DNA of 64,000 nucleotides from assembly GCA_905221615.1 (NCBI GenBank), contig CAJNDT010000005.1:62001-126000 (forward strand), written 5' to 3'. Shown here piece after piece: positions 24,941-40,100 of this stretch (its first letter is position 1; each line of letters starts with the position of its first letter). The position numbers were made by a program, and so were the translations under genes. The notes under the pieces were generated by a model. The model did not search any database, was not told where the DNA came from, and was given only the letters and a program-made list of their open reading frames with translations. This DNA comes from Symbiodinium sp. CCMP2592. Lineage: Eukaryota > Sar > Dinophyceae > Suessiales > Symbiodiniaceae.

Positions 24941-27900
24941 GGATCCTATAGGGCAACCCCAAAAAGGAACTACAATGGAGACTATACTTGGAGGATCATG
25001 GGACTTAGTAAGTGAGGTTATAAGTACCCTAATTGGGGTTATAGGTATAGTTACCCTAATTGTAACCCCAGTTACCAAGTCCCATGATCCTTTAAGTAGG
25101 TAGGGGTTTAGGGCCGTTTCCACCCGAAGTTCCGAGAGCTCCGCACTAACGGGCAACTTTGACAGCCGATCGTCGGTCTGAGCCCTTGAGGTCTCAAACG
25201 GCGGTACATCAGAATAAAGGGGCCTCTTACTTCGAATAGGGTTCCTTTAAAAGGGGTCCCTGAAAGGGTTATCATAACGGCTCTATACGGGTGCTATAAT
25301 ATTCGGGCCTGAATAATTAGAGTAATTAGGGTTTTTGGGGCCCGTTCTACTACAGCTATACAATAAGGAACCCATCAGAAAATAGCATGGGGAATAATTT
25401 AGACCTCTATACTGTATCAACCCTGCAGCCCTTGACTTCTTGAAGCCTAAGCACTGAACCCTGAACTCTAAATCCTCAGCCCTCTAACGCCGGCACTGAA
25501 CTCTGGAAGCCTTACCTATAGTCTCCATTGTAGTTCCTTGTTTGGTTATCCGAAATCTCTACTAAGGGATCCTAACCATAAAACTGGCTAACCCAAAAAA
25601 GGAACTACAATGGAGACTATAGGTAGTACCTATCCTCCAAACTGAACTCAACACGCCCCGTAATCATAACACATCATAACCACTGAACCCTGAACTGCAC
25701 ATCTTACGCCCGACAACACCGTAAACCCTAGACCCCTAAACCCTAAACCCTTTTAAACCCTAAACCTACAACCGACCCCTAACACCTTTCGAACCCTAAA
25801 CCATTAACCTGAACCCTAAGACACTTGTCTGCTCAGGGTTAGCATCGGCAGGCCTGCTGGAGTTCTTAAACCAATCACAGTAAATTCTTTCTACCTAATA
25901 CAAGGGCCTTCAGAAATAGAGTTGCACACAATTCCGGTTCGTTGATACTTGCACGGGGCTGGGTGGTGATCATTATGGAGTTTCCGGAAATAGGGGACCA
26001 TACAATATATAGTACCTTATTGTAGGATCCTTTGAATAGTAGGATCCTAACTATGAGGACCCCCAAATAAGGCAGCCCCAGTTCGGAAACTCCCATTTAA
26101 AAATCCCTCTGGAGGCTCCGCTATGTTCTGAAACTGCCCAGTTGGCGAGGCCTCCTTCCGGGATAAGACTCCTCGATGCGCTGCCTGTCGCAGCACAAGA
26201 AGCAGGGCTGATTGGGGACCCCTGAATGATAATAAGGGTACACTTTTTCCTGCTACTATTCGGTTTTAGTAAGGGGCCCTACGGGAGAAAGCAAGGCGTT
26301 TTGACAGGTCCATGCACCCTCCTGGGATTGGGTTAAGGGCTTAGGGTCTAGGGCGGTTACGACCCGTAATGGAAGGGCCTTGCCCTGAATTCAATACGTT
26401 TTTGGATTCACAGGCAACACTCAACATAACTGAGACCCGAAAGGCGCTAAAAGCAAACGTGAACAGTCAATAGGCGGGCGAGACTGTTATAGCCCCTATG
26501 TGCAACAACGCGTGGGCGTTATACTGCTCCTGGAAGCCCTGCTCTGCATTCGAAAGGTCCCCATAGTCCCTGTAGTATAGGGGTGTTGAGGCTTTAGGAA
26601 CGGGAGAGAGCTTACCCTAAGTATAAACTTTGGCCCCGAAGTACCTATATAGGGACTATGCTAGAGACTTTACGGCCAAAGCATATACTAGTTGAGCACA
26701 TGGATGCTTAGGGTTTCGTAAGCTTCAAGGGTGGGGTTTCAAAGATCTAGCATGTTGACGGGCTTTCATTCTGCGAGTGTGTACAGTGCTCAATGTTCAA
26801 GAGCACGCACTGTCGGCCAGAAAAGTGGGGGATTCCATTTGGGTTTGGCTAAGAGCACAAGGCCACAAGGCTTGAAACAAAAGCTGTGGTCGACTGCAAC
26901 TGGATCTTTGCAGCTGCCTCCTCTTGCTGCTTCTGCTGATCCTCCTTGCGAAGAACACCTAAACCCTAAAGCATGTAACCCCCCGTTAAACCCAGACTTG
27001 AAGAGAAGCGGCAACTGGGGATAGTTCAGGCATAGCTGGCTGGGCAGGTCGCGTGGGCGAGAGTGATAGGAAGCACTGAGCATGCCTCCAAACCCTCCCT
27101 GAGACGAGTAGCCAAAACTCTGGGCGCGAAGTACTGCATGCCGTCCCTCATCCAATGCGTTGAAAGTACCAAAGATCGGACTGAAGATGCTAATGCTAGC
27201 TTCACGGCACAGACAATAGTCTCAACTGTAACTCCAAGTTGCCCAAAATACAACTCGGGGCGCCTGGGTCGGGCTGGCCATGCTCTCATCCGGCTTCTCA
27301 TGCTTCTCCTGTCGTTTAACGCATTCCTTCACACTTCAACAGCGCTTCTGATCTATAGCGGACGATGGGCTGAGACTCAACTGGATGGCAAGGATTTTTT
27401 GGGGTAATTGTCACCAGGATATGTGCCAAAGTAGATTTCAGCAGGCTTGCTTGCGGGCCTGAAACTAATGCCACCAATATAGAGGCCTGAGTGAATACCA
27501 ATTCCTAGGGTTCCTTGATATATATATATATATATATAACAACACTAATAATAACATTAATAATAACAATAATAATACTGATAATCATAAAAATGACAAC
27601 AATAATAATATATCACCAAAGCCCGAGTCTAATTATTAAGGCCACTATGCTATGCCGACAGCACCGCAACTATTCTCAAACATCGCTTCATTCCACACGC
27701 GCTCCAACCCCCTCGTCACCTTCCGCGCGAGGTTGCCACGATGGACCGCCTTTCGCCAGAAGCATGAAGCTCCGATTGGGTTTAGGGCCTGGGGTTTTAA
27801 GACTTTGAATGCAAACTGGGGGTTGACATCTTCTAGATCTTTGGGCTTAGTTTAGGTTTTGGGGTGTGATCGGACAAGTCTGTGATGGCAAACGAAACTA

Positions 27901-28070
27901 ACATTAATGTGGGGTTTAAGGGAATCATTCGGGCAGGACAGATTCTGTCCCGTCATGCGGGGCGCCTGGATCTTGGTAGCTGCCTCCTGCTGTTGCTTCT
28001 GCTGATCCTCCTGACGTAGCACAATCCATCTTCACAGCGACTAGTATAGGGGCCCTAGTTTTTTGGAATA

Positions 28071-28117
<47 letters not shown>

Positions 28118-31100
28118 TAATAAAAATAAGAATAATAATAATGATAATAATACTAGTAATAATAATAATATTAAAGAATAATAACAATAAAAGTAATAAG
28201 AATAAAAATAATAATAATAATAATGATAATAATAATAACAATATATTTAGAATTAGGGATCCCCAAAGTACCAGTAGTGATTATAGGGCCCAACATACTA
28301 TAACTATATTTATAATAAGGGATCCCCAAAATATTCATGGTGATAATTTAGACCCCTATATTGGGCTACGCCTGCTTAGGATCCAGGATCGATGGCGCTT
28401 ATCTGCCTGCATGTTGCTTCGACGTTCGCGCCGGTTCGGTCGAAACTCTTCCAGTGAAGCCCAAAGCAATGATCCTCAAGCAGAGCTCTCATTCCTACAC
28501 TCTGTGGCGATGTAGTATGCGCCAATATTGAGTTGCCAGAAGATACCGTCAATCATCGAAGATTGGTTCAGGATATCGTAGAACCACAGGGCTCAGATGT
28601 CACTTCCTTTGAGCCCACACAAGTGCTTGATCTCAAAAAACGGAGGAACCGGGCTACAAATAGCTGAGAGTTCTTACCTCAAACAATAGTTGGCATGGCT
28701 ATGCCCCTTTCCACAAAGGTTTCTAAGCTCCCAATGGAAGTCTGTGCCCAATGATTCGGAGCCTCCTTACAGCTCATGGGCTTGAGGTTTACAGTAGAAA
28801 CCCAACAGTTGGAAACCCAATAGCCTCGATCCTGAAGAGTGATTCATAGGGAATCTCAGCACTATTTGGCCTCTTTTTGGCTTCCAACTTTATGGGGTTT
28901 ACTGTAGGGTTATAGGGTGTAGGGGGCTTCCAGCTCTGAGGGTTCTAAAGTGCAGCGCTCTTCTTCAGCAACCGGGTGCACAGAAGTTCAAACTTCCTGA
29001 TAGACCAAGTGTTTGAGGCCAAAAGGCCTACACAGATCTTGCAGTGGCCACCTAAGGTTGCTTTCAGTGTCATCCTGAGCGGTTTTAGACAACGGAGAAA
29101 GCATCCGGGTGGCGTGGTTTTCAGACTGTGTTTGGGGGGGGGCACTGCGGGCTGTATTGACACATTGGGGCAGATTTCAGATACCTTGAGACGTTTTGCG
29201 CAGAAGTTACTATGCCAATGATAAGGGTGATCCTAAACCTAATCCTGCTGGAGTGCTTTTGCACACTCCTAGCTCAACGAAGGAGGAGACACAACTACAC
29301 ACATTTTCTACAAGAGTACCTCCATTGCCCAGTCAGCGAAAAAAACAACTAAATCCGTTGCAGCCCTGCGAAGCACCTGGATCTTGCTGGCTACCTTCTC
29401 CTCCTGCCTGTCATGCTGCTCCTGGTGGGGTTATCACTCGTCTTCCGTGGACCAGAAAACTAAATGTGATGTCAGCATGACTAGACTTCGGTTGCTATAC
29501 CCTACGCCCCAAACCTCAAAACGGTATGCATATAACAAGGAACCCTACGTGATCTGATGCTAGCGAAGAGTCTTTCTACCTTTTGGTGACTGGTGACTGG
29601 TGTTGCTTCCAAAGGAACCCTAAAAGGGTGTTCAAGGGCTCTTTTAAGAAAAGCTTTAAAGGGGGCTCCTTTAAGGGACCCTTGCACCCCAAAACCCCTA
29701 AACTCCTAAGACCTAAACCAGTCTGGAGTGTTAACGGAACCCTTATACAGGTACTTTGGGGCCAAAGTAGATATGGGTGGTTGTCAAAATTATGATCCCT
29801 TTTTGGGTCCCTAATATAGTACGGCACCTAATATTTAGGGATACCCAGAAAGGGACCATAATTTCCACACGCACCCATATGGGAGTTTCCAACAATAGGG
29901 GACCCCAATAGAGTACCTTACATAGTAGGACCCATAAGGACCCCCAAAATTAAGTGCCCCTAACTTTCGGAAACTCTGAACCCTAAACCCTTTATAGAAC
30001 CCTCATAGACCCCTTAGAGGAACCCTTAAAGGATCCTTTTAAAGGTACCCCTAATTTTCGGAAACGCCTATTCGGGTACATGGACCCTTGCCTGGTTGAG
30101 GTGTCGACTCGGGGCTTCGGGCTGCTCGGTCTTTGGCCCTAGGTTTAGGGGTTTAGGGGTTTCGGGTTTAGGGGGTTGGGGTTTAGGCTCTAATCCAGAA
30201 TAGAATCTAGAATCTGGTAGAGTCGTGCTTCTGTGGCTCGAAAAACCCGATTTCAAAGCTCAGGAGGCTCAAGTTTCAAAACTACCTGTAGTCTCCATTG
30301 TAGTTGCTTTTTCGGGTTGACCAATTTTATGGTTAGGATCCGATAATAGAGATTCTGGTTAGCCAAAGAAGGAACTACAATGGAGACTATAGGTAAACCA
30401 GAACCAAGCTGGTTTCAAGAAAGCTCTCCACGCCCCTCCAGAAAGACACCGACAAGCGCCTGCAGTGGCCTCTGTCTACATCTCTGGGTTGTAGTTTGGG
30501 GGCTCTGAAAAGTATTTATGAATAGGTACCTCTATAGGAACCATAAGGGCAATTAACAAGTTTCCCAAATTGCTACCTAGATCTGCCTTAATGCACACCT
30601 CGCTTACAGCAATTGGCAAGTCAAGGGTCTCTACCCAAAAAACGATCCTGCACAAGTAGCGGTAACACAACCGTTCGGCAGCAACTCACTGGAGATCCTG
30701 CTGACGGCTGAAGCATGTGAGGTCTTTCGTCTCTCGATCCTGACCCGCAAGGGTATGTATCTAGTTATCACTCTATAAATAAGATGACCTGACCGTGCCC
30801 AAACCTTGCAGCGTGGGCTGCCACAATTTGAACTGGCAAAGAACACCGACCCACCTTCCGGGCGAGGTTGCCGCGATGGACGGCCTTTCGCCAGAAGCAT
30901 GTCCCAGAGTCATTGCTCACAACTTTGGATGCACATGCCTGCGTCCCACACGCTGAGTGAGATTGCCTTGCGGCTCCTACCCCACTCGTGCGACTAATGC
31001 AGGGGCCTTGTAAATAGAAGCAGGTCTTGGGGCCCATTATACTATACTGGAACTACCAGAATAGTGGCGGTAATTATTTGGGCTCCTATTTTTGGGTGCC

Positions 31101-34100
31101 TGGATCTTGGTTGCCGCCTCCGCCTGCTGCTTCTCCTGATCCGCCTGATGCGGTACGCGGCACTCTCATACTTAAGTATCTGCAGCAGTGCGACACGCTG
31201 GACAGCACAATCTCAACCCTAATCCCAAAAAACCTCAACCCGTAAATCCTCTAAATCCGAGCCCCCTAGAACCCTAAAGCCTCTACACCTAGTTTTGCTA
31301 CCACCAACCGCACGCAACTGGCCCATGAAGACTCTGCATCAGGGCTCGGGGGTTAAGTAAGGGTCTGTAGGCTTTGTGGCTTAGGGTCTTTATGGTTAGG
31401 GGTATAAGGATTGCTGGACTTTCACATCTACGCTGTAAGCTAGGCCGAACAGCTCCGATCAGATTAGGGTCAAGGAAAATCCCTATCCATAGGCTCCATA
31501 TTAGTTCCTTGCTGGGATTAGCTGTATAGCATTCCAAAACGTCCCACAAAAGGAACGACAATGGAGCCTATGGGTATAGTCTGACAGTATCCCTACCCTC
31601 GACCCTAAACCCAAAACCACCGAAGGCGTGTCTGGATCTGAGCGGCCTCTTTCTCATGGCGGTGGTCCTGTCCTTCCTGGCCATGTGGGGGTTTCCGAAA
31701 ACAGGGGACCCTACCTATAGTCTCCATTGTAGTTCCTTTTTTGGTTGCCAGTTTTATGATTAGGATCCTATAGTAGAGATTTCGGTTAACCAACAAAAGG
31801 AATTACAATTGAGACTATAGGTAATATGGTACCCTAAATAGTAGGATCCTTAGTTTCAGGGCCCCAAAATAAGGTACCCCCAATTTTCGGAAACTCCCAT
31901 GTGGGGCTGGGCCATTGGAAACTAAGTTCCGGGGAATGAGTTGCAGTACGATTGAATATATACCGATGTAGTGGAGAGATCGCATGATGACTAACTGTTC
32001 AGTGGTCCGCAGAAACCCCCGCCAAATTGCACTCTTCAACTCAAATCTAGCACTCTAGCACAGATAAGAGCACAAACCCAACTTGTGAAACAAGTTTGGA
32101 CGGATCGCCGTTGCTTTTGGAAACAATTGCAGCCAAATCCAGTCAAAGTCACAGACGACAGGAAGCATCAATCTAAAGCATCGCACCTTCCGGGCCAGGT
32201 TGCCGCGATGGACCGCCTGTTGCAGGTTACATAATGGAAAGCTCCGTGGCACCTTTGAAGTTAGGACCAGGAAGGTTGCTTCAAGGGTTAGGCGCCATCT
32301 GCTCCAGAGGGTGTCGAAGTTGATTTGGGTTTCGAGTCTTTCTGCACGCAGCCGCAAAGGGCCTCACAGGTCTTGCCGTCTGCAGGTGTCGGATGCTCGA
32401 GAGGGCTTGCAGCTTCTGGGAAAAGCAGCCCTTTTATTTCAGAGCCTATCGCCACTCATTCGATGACAGTGCCTGAATCTTGGTGGCCGCTTGCTCCTGC
32501 TGCTTGTCTTGATCGGCCTGCCGGCAGAGAGCAGCATGCTCATCATAATCTGAAGCTGAGACATCGGACTCACAGATCTTAAGAAACCCGACGCCCAATA
32601 CCCCAAAAACCTCGCACGATGTGTTCCATACCTGGGTACAAGATTTAGGCATCTACTCCTGTCAGACAGATCCAAAAACCTGCAATCCATGGGCGATAAC
32701 CGCAATCATTACAAACTGGACAACAACTTGTGGGTCAACTGCCTGCATCTTGGCAGCCTCTTTTTCTTGCTGTCGGTCCTGTCCCTCCTGGCTCCGTGGG
32801 GCACGGAATTCCTAAAATGCTCACACCTAGGACCGAAGACCGCTAATACTTGCAGTTCCAACATAAATAAGCCCTTAGTTGCCTACCTATCTGTGAGTTT
32901 CCAAATAGGGGACCCTAAAATAGTACCCCCAAATAGTAGGATTCTGATTATAAGGACCCATCATGTAGGGTTGGCAGGTGTTGAGGGCTCGTTGCTTTCT
33001 GTCGCGGTTGCATGCGGTCACAGGCCAAATACCTCAATCTAAAAAGCAAGGAACATCGTTGCTGGCAACGGATGAGGGCCCAGGTCCTGCATGCAAGCTA
33101 CCCATGGTCTCCATTGTAGTTCCTTTTTTGTTAAGCAGTTTTTGCAACCAGAGGAACTACAATGGAGACTATAGGTAGGTCAGAACTAGCTCCATCGTCC
33201 ACTTGTCAAGCGAGCCAGATTTCGAGGTCGTTTGTCTAAAACAGTGAGGCACACGCCCCGTCCAACACTCTGAACAACATCACCAAGATCCAACTTATCG
33301 GGATCCAGCCCTGTCCTTTAGAAAGCTCCCCTGTCTGGCTTCCGACTCCGACCCACTGAAAGCCTAAGACAACCACGGCTTTTACTCCACCACCTGCGAC
33401 ACGACACGACCTAATGTAGGGGCTATAAGACTCAGAATTGGGTTTTGAAGGGTACATTATCGTATATGTAGGTATCATCGGGAACCCTAGGAATAACATT
33501 CGCGCAATTATTCCGGCCTTCTTAGACTAGAACCAATAAGCTTGGCCTTAGCCGTAGCCCCGACCTAAAGCACCCCACACCTTCCGGGCGAGGTTGCCGC
33601 GATGGACCGCCTGTTGCAAGGCAAGAATAGTACCTCTGAAGTTACGAACAGAAGGCTGCATATGCACATTTTAGGCCATGCTTGAAACTTTCGAAGTTGT
33701 TTCTGTTTCGAGCCTTATATGAACGATTTGGTGAAATTGAATATCTTGGAGTCATCCTTTGCTCGATGTATAGTGTCGGATTCAAGCGTTGCTTGATGCG
33801 CAAGCCCAACGGCGACTTGACTCGACGAGCATACAATTTTCAGGTTTTCTTTGGCTTTGTCTCTTAATCGCATCTTTTCCTTTTGAGGGCCTTTTCTGTC
33901 GCTCGAGCTCTTTTTGGGTTTAGGGTTTAGGGTGTAGGGTTTGGGCTTTAGTGTGTCCAGTGGTTAGGGCAGAGTCGTGCGCAAACGGTGCCTGGATCTT
34001 GGTGGCTGCATCGGCCTCGGCCTGCTGCTTGTCTTGTTCTGCCTGCGCCGGTGCACATCAGAACGAGTCATTTATCCCAAAGGGTCCCAAGTACCGATAT

Positions 34101-37100
34101 AGTAGAATGTAGGGTTTCTATATTAGGAATTACTATTATGATTTGGGGAAGTATTCCCCATACCGATACATTGGACCCTTTGGGTATGTAATGTAAGGTA
34201 AGGTAGGGTAAGGCATAAGGTAAGGCAATGTATGTGTGTCTGTGTATGTATGCAGGTAACGTAGGTATGTACGAAGTATATATGTACGTAAGTGTGTACA
34301 TAATCTGCTGCTGTTCCCTGCTAGCCCGCTTCAGCAAGAGCCACTACGACTTACTGCAATATGCCCTCCTATCCTACCACAACGCGCCGGCAAATACGCC
34401 CCGGGGCTCTGCAGCGGTGCGTCCCGAACACTAAACCGAAGGCCCAGCTAAGGGCCTTACCAACAATGAATCGCAAGATACGCACTAAGAAATTGCAAGA
34501 CTTGGGCATCTGCTCAATGAAGAAATACCCTAAGACTCCAAGTACACAAATAGTACTTACTTTGGGGTCTAAAGTCTACAAATACGACCTATGTTGGGCT
34601 ATTTGGAGTCTCGGGGATACTCCACAAGATCCAGCGGGCCAGAGGGCTCTGATCCCTAATGTTGCATGCGAGAAAACGACTTACAGTAGAAGCCAAAAAG
34701 TTGGAAACCCAATAGTCTCAATCCTTAAGAGTCATCTATAGGGAATCCCAGCACTATTTGGCCTTAATTCGGCTTCCAACTTTATGGGGTTCACTGTATG
34801 GGTCAAGTGCCTGCATCTTCGCGGCCTCCTTTTCCTGCCGTCCCTCCTGGCAACGCCGGGCAAGGCACTCTGCAACTGTTAGCCAAAGGGGAAAAGGAGG
34901 GACCCTTAATGGAGATCCCTAGCCTATAATGGGCTTTATAATGGGTATATAATAGCTATATTAAGGGTATATACCTAGGGGTCCTTATTAATTAAAGGTC
35001 CCTCCTTTTAGCCTTGGAGTTAGTGTATATATGTGTATACAGTCTCTACAGGCTAGATGCCCAAAGGGTTTTCGGAAACGTCATGCGGATCGCTTGCTGG
35101 GTAGCCTTATACCTGTATCGAGAACACTCCAACTTCTGCGGAGTTCATTTTCATTCCCTAAGGTCGATCGTGCACCACACAGTTTCCGACTTCTGATCCT
35201 GCGGCTCTAGGTGGCGTTGTTAATTCGAAAAACCTCCCTTTAAGTATGCTTTCAGGGGTTCTGTGAGAGCTACTCTAGGGTCCCTTTGTAGTCTGAATAT
35301 TTCGGACAGGGCTCTGGAACCAGCATAGTGAATGTTCAGTGCCTATCCCAAGGGATCTAAGCATTCATATGTTAAGGCTTTTCGGGCCAAAGACCATACT
35401 ATGTAAGGCTTTTGGGAATACATACTCTAGGGGCCTTGATCATTAGAAGGGGGGTTTCGGGGCCCATGATACTATAATTATACTGAGGACCCCCCAAAAC
35501 AGTATTGGCAATTATTTAAGCCGCTATATTACTCCGAACATTTCGGCCGGCTGCGATGAGATGCATGACTGGTGCTACTGTATCATCGAAAGCTTAATAT
35601 AGGGACCATAATAATCAGAATAGGGTTTGGGGGGCCATTATACTGTAATCTATAATAAGGAACGCCCTGCCAAAATAGTATAACTAACTAGCTATTTATT
35701 TAGGCCCCTATAGTAATATTGCAAAGAAGAGAACCACGGAGTTCCAACCTTGACCTGAGCCCAAAACACCGCACCTTCCGAGCGAGGTTGCCGCGATGGA
35801 TCGCCTGTTTCAGGTTGCGGGACGGAAAGGTCCGTGGCACCTCTGAAGTTACGATTGTAGGCTCGTCTGCAGGGCCCTATAAACCCTAAACCCTTTAAGT
35901 GCTGACTATGCGCTGCTGCTGTCCAGGCCCACCCCCTGATCGGCCTAATTACAGGAGCCGGGCGTCTCAGACGAATTCTTCGGTAATGTTGTGCAAGCCC
36001 TGTCCTTTCCGAAAACTGCAAAGGTGCAGCTTCTGGAAGTAGCAGCCTCTTATACCCTAAACCCTAAAATAAACCCTAAACCCTAATTTAGACCCTAAAC
36101 CCTAAACCACTTCAGAGCCTACCCGCCAGTCACGCAAAGCAGTTGCCTGGATCCTGGTGGCCGCCTCCTGCTGCTGCTTGTCCTGATCGGCCTGCCGCTG
36201 CAGCATCTGCGATCCGAACTAGACGGCATAATTCAGCTCATATATATATATATATATATATAGTGTGTTGTATATATATATATATATACATATAGACATG
36301 TATATCTATATATAACATATTTACATTTCTCATTTACCTGCGAGCTGATACTGCTGCTTATGCCAACAAAAGTCCTCAGAAGCTCATCCTAAGCTTCACT
36401 TCGACCCAGAAGCTCGAAACATCGGGTGGCAACACGAAGGTATCAACACAAGCTAAGAGGGTCCCTATACCTCTCTAATTTAGGGCCTTAATAATTAGAA
36501 TAGGGTTGGGGGGGGGGGGGGCATTATACTAAAGTCATAATAAGGAACCCCGGAAGAGTATGGGTAATTATTTCAACCCGTATATTCATCACTAAAACCG
36601 GAGATTAAGCGGCCCTGCCGGCAAAGGGATGCAAGTCAAGAACGACATGTGGATCAAGTGCCTGCATCTTGGCCGCCTCCCTTTCCTGCTGTCGGTCTTG
36701 CCCCTCCTGGCGATGCGGCGGAAGCATTCTACATGTTTCAGTTCGTTCAGGCCTGCATGATGCAGGTTTTGTGTAACTCAGTAAAAGCCACCAAACACGC
36801 TCACAAACATTCAACACGAGGTGTATTGCAGTAATGTACCGGCACAAACCCCTAGTGAACACCCGCATTCAAATAAATGTGCATGTGCATAAACATGCAC
36901 GCATGTACGAATGTATGGACATGTAATGTATAGAACACATGACTGACTGCCTGACTGACCGACCGACCGACCGACTGACTGACTCAATTAATGAACGAAC
37001 GAATGCATGTCTGTATGTATGTACGTATGCATGTATGTATGCACCTTATGTTAAGATGTTTCTGTCATAGGGGCTCGAAGTTACATTCACCTGGACGTGC

Positions 37101-40100
37101 TCCGCACCGGCAAGCGTTCAAGTGCTGCTGTTGCTTCCGTGGGTTAAGGGTCTAGGGTCTCGGGGCAGCTCATCGTCAAGGAAAGACCTAATTACACAAA
37201 CACTCACTCGTGGCAGTCTGCAGAACCCGCTGTGAAGGAGGGGTAATCCTACCCCGAAGCCAGGGATCCACAATTGGGAAGTCCTTTCATCAGTGCTTGG
37301 ATCTTCCGAACTGTTCGCACGCCCACGGTGGATTCTAACCCAGAACGGTCGACAAAAGCCTGTGTTCTGAAGAACCAACCTTGCACGGGCTTTCGGTCGC
37401 AGCTACCTTCTGCCCTCAACCAAAAGTGCCGTCGCACCTTCCGGGCGAGGTTGCCGCGATGCACCGCCTGCAACATACCACTACAAGGGTTCTATATAGC
37501 AGTTTCCGAAAATCACGGGTACCGTATCTGGGGCTTCTATGAATAAGGATCCTACTACACAGTTTACAATATTAGGGTCCCCTATTTTTGGAACCCCCCC
37601 TATAAGGTTTTGGTTAGGAGGCTCAGGGTTGAGGAGTTTAGGGACTACAAGGGTTCCATATAAGGCTTTGCTTCGGAGGCTTTGGGTTTAGGGTGTAGGG
37701 GGCCTCTTTCAGAGAAAGAACCGGCTCCCTCAACAGCGGGGGCCCTGGACCCCAACTCGAGTTAAGTGACGATCAGCCGTAGACCGGTTAGAAGGTTTAG
37801 GGTTTAGGGTTTAGGATTTAGGATTTAGGATTTAGGGTTTAGGGATCAGGATTTTTGGCGCCGTTTTGGGGGCGAAGCTCGGATTCACTGACTGTGTGGG
37901 CTTTCTGCAAGCCTAGACAGTTCCGAGCAAACCAGAACCCCTAAACCCTAAGCCTAAACCCCAAACCCCAAACGGCCGCTGGCACGACGAAGGTGCCTGG
38001 ATCTTGACGGCCGCATCCGCCTGCTGCTTCTCCTGATCAGCCTTCCGGTGCAAGTCGGCCCGTTCATCAAAACCCTATATAGCCCTGGACGTAAATCCGT
38101 CGTAAACCCGTCGTAAGCCCGTTAAGCCTGAGTTTTGGGTTTGGGGTCTAGGGGCTGAACCTTATGCCCGAGTTTGCACAAGGTTGACAAAGGTTGAGTT
38201 GTAGCCCTTTGGTATCCCGGCAGCCAAACACTACAACCTGCATGAATCAAGTGCCTGCATCTTGGCCATCTCTTTTTCCTGCAGGTCGTGTCCCTCCTGG
38301 CAAAATGGCGCGTAGGCATTCTGCAAACTTCAAGCAGGAGAAGAAGAATGGTTGCTGCCCATCCATACCCAGTTGCAAGATCTGAGACGGCTCTCGGGAG
38401 TCAGCATCTGGGCAAAACTGTCTCTGGGCCGCTAGGACTGTTTTGCTGCGGTGTTCAGGCCAAACTGGTGTATAACACATCACAAAAGTCCGGACATGGT
38501 TCAATTCCTACTAGTGCATTATTCAGCTTTTGCGCACGTCATGGACTAATAGACTCTCTTCTTCAGCAGCAGAAGAAAGACGCCGGACAACTCCACTAAC
38601 GAACTTGACGATCACAGTGTCACGTACGACCCGCTAACAACAAAACAGCAGATCGGCTACCTGAACCCTGAACCAAACATCCAAGGAAGGCCCATATGCT
38701 GTGCTGTCCAAGCTTACCGGAGCTTATTGGTCCCTTCGTGATCTTTTTCGCGAATACATGCACACATGTATTCATGTATATGTACACCCCATACGTATAC
38801 GCACTAAACAGAGTTTAACGTATAATACACATGCATACACATCCTTTGAAACATACATTGGCATGCATGCATCCGTACATACGTACATGCATACTTCCAT
38901 ATATAAGTAAATACATACATACAGCTGTGCATACATGCATGCGTGCATACATACATATGCCGAACACATGCACGCAAGTTTGTAGAGTATGCACAGGCAG
39001 ATGTGGCCTTCCGCGCCATATTGCCACGATGCACTGCCTGCACACTGATGCAGTGCATGCAAGAGCTAGTTGCCTGCGGCTTGGTCCTCGCAGTATTCAA
39101 GGTCTGTTGGACCAGATCCTTTGGGTACTGAGAAAAGTTCACGAACCCCTTCGAAACAACGACCTGCCGTTGTGAGACTGTGAGAGGATCGCGGACGACA
39201 GTGGCTGCTGTGCTGCAGCGATCGCTCCCATCCCAAAGACGGAACACCGGTCTGGCATACACGGCCAACATCAGCATCATCATCAGCCTCACATTTTTCT
39301 TCTGTCTTTTTCGTCATCACACAGCAACACAAGGATGACCGCCGCCTACGACATTGCGGCACCCATGCAATCACTACCATGGACATCAGCGCGAACAGCT
39401 ACAAACAGCACAAACATCTTGAGCCTAATGACAGCCATGCTTGCCTGGATCTTGGTCGCTGCCAGGTCTTGCTGCCTGTCGTGATCCGCCTTGCGGTGCA
39501 GGGCCCCGGGCCCAATGGCGCTTGGAGTTCAAGACCCAAGCGCTCAACCCGGAATCAACATCAGCCACGGCTGAGTAACATCCGACACTTCATGGTGCAG
39601 AACGACGAGTTACTAAGCCCGCCAAAGGAAACCAGAAACCTTAACATAAACGGCTCAAACCGTCAAAGGCGTCAGCTCGACTTCTCAACGACCGACCTTC
39701 TAACCAAATGACATCAGTTGGAAGAACAGGCGGGACCTTCATCAAGTTACGCGAGCCAATGCAGACACTGCATATGACATACCGCATAATCAGAACAGAG
39801 TTCGGATGCTATTGTAATGAAAACCAGGAACGCTTAGGCGTCATGCCGCCGCTAAATTTTGAGGGTTCGATATTACTGGCAACTTGAACGCAAAAGCTTC
39901 GCGCCTTAATGTTTCCGGGTACCGAATATCGGGGCTGACAAACTTAAAGGATCCGTTCATCCTTTCAGCATGTTGTTGGGTTTTCGAGAAACACTATGAT
40001 ATCGGGGCCATAATATGCCATAATGATTTTAGTAAGGTCTTGGAGTGTCTTACGCTGCACAGATGCAACGGTTTGAAGGATGATACTATTACAACATTGA

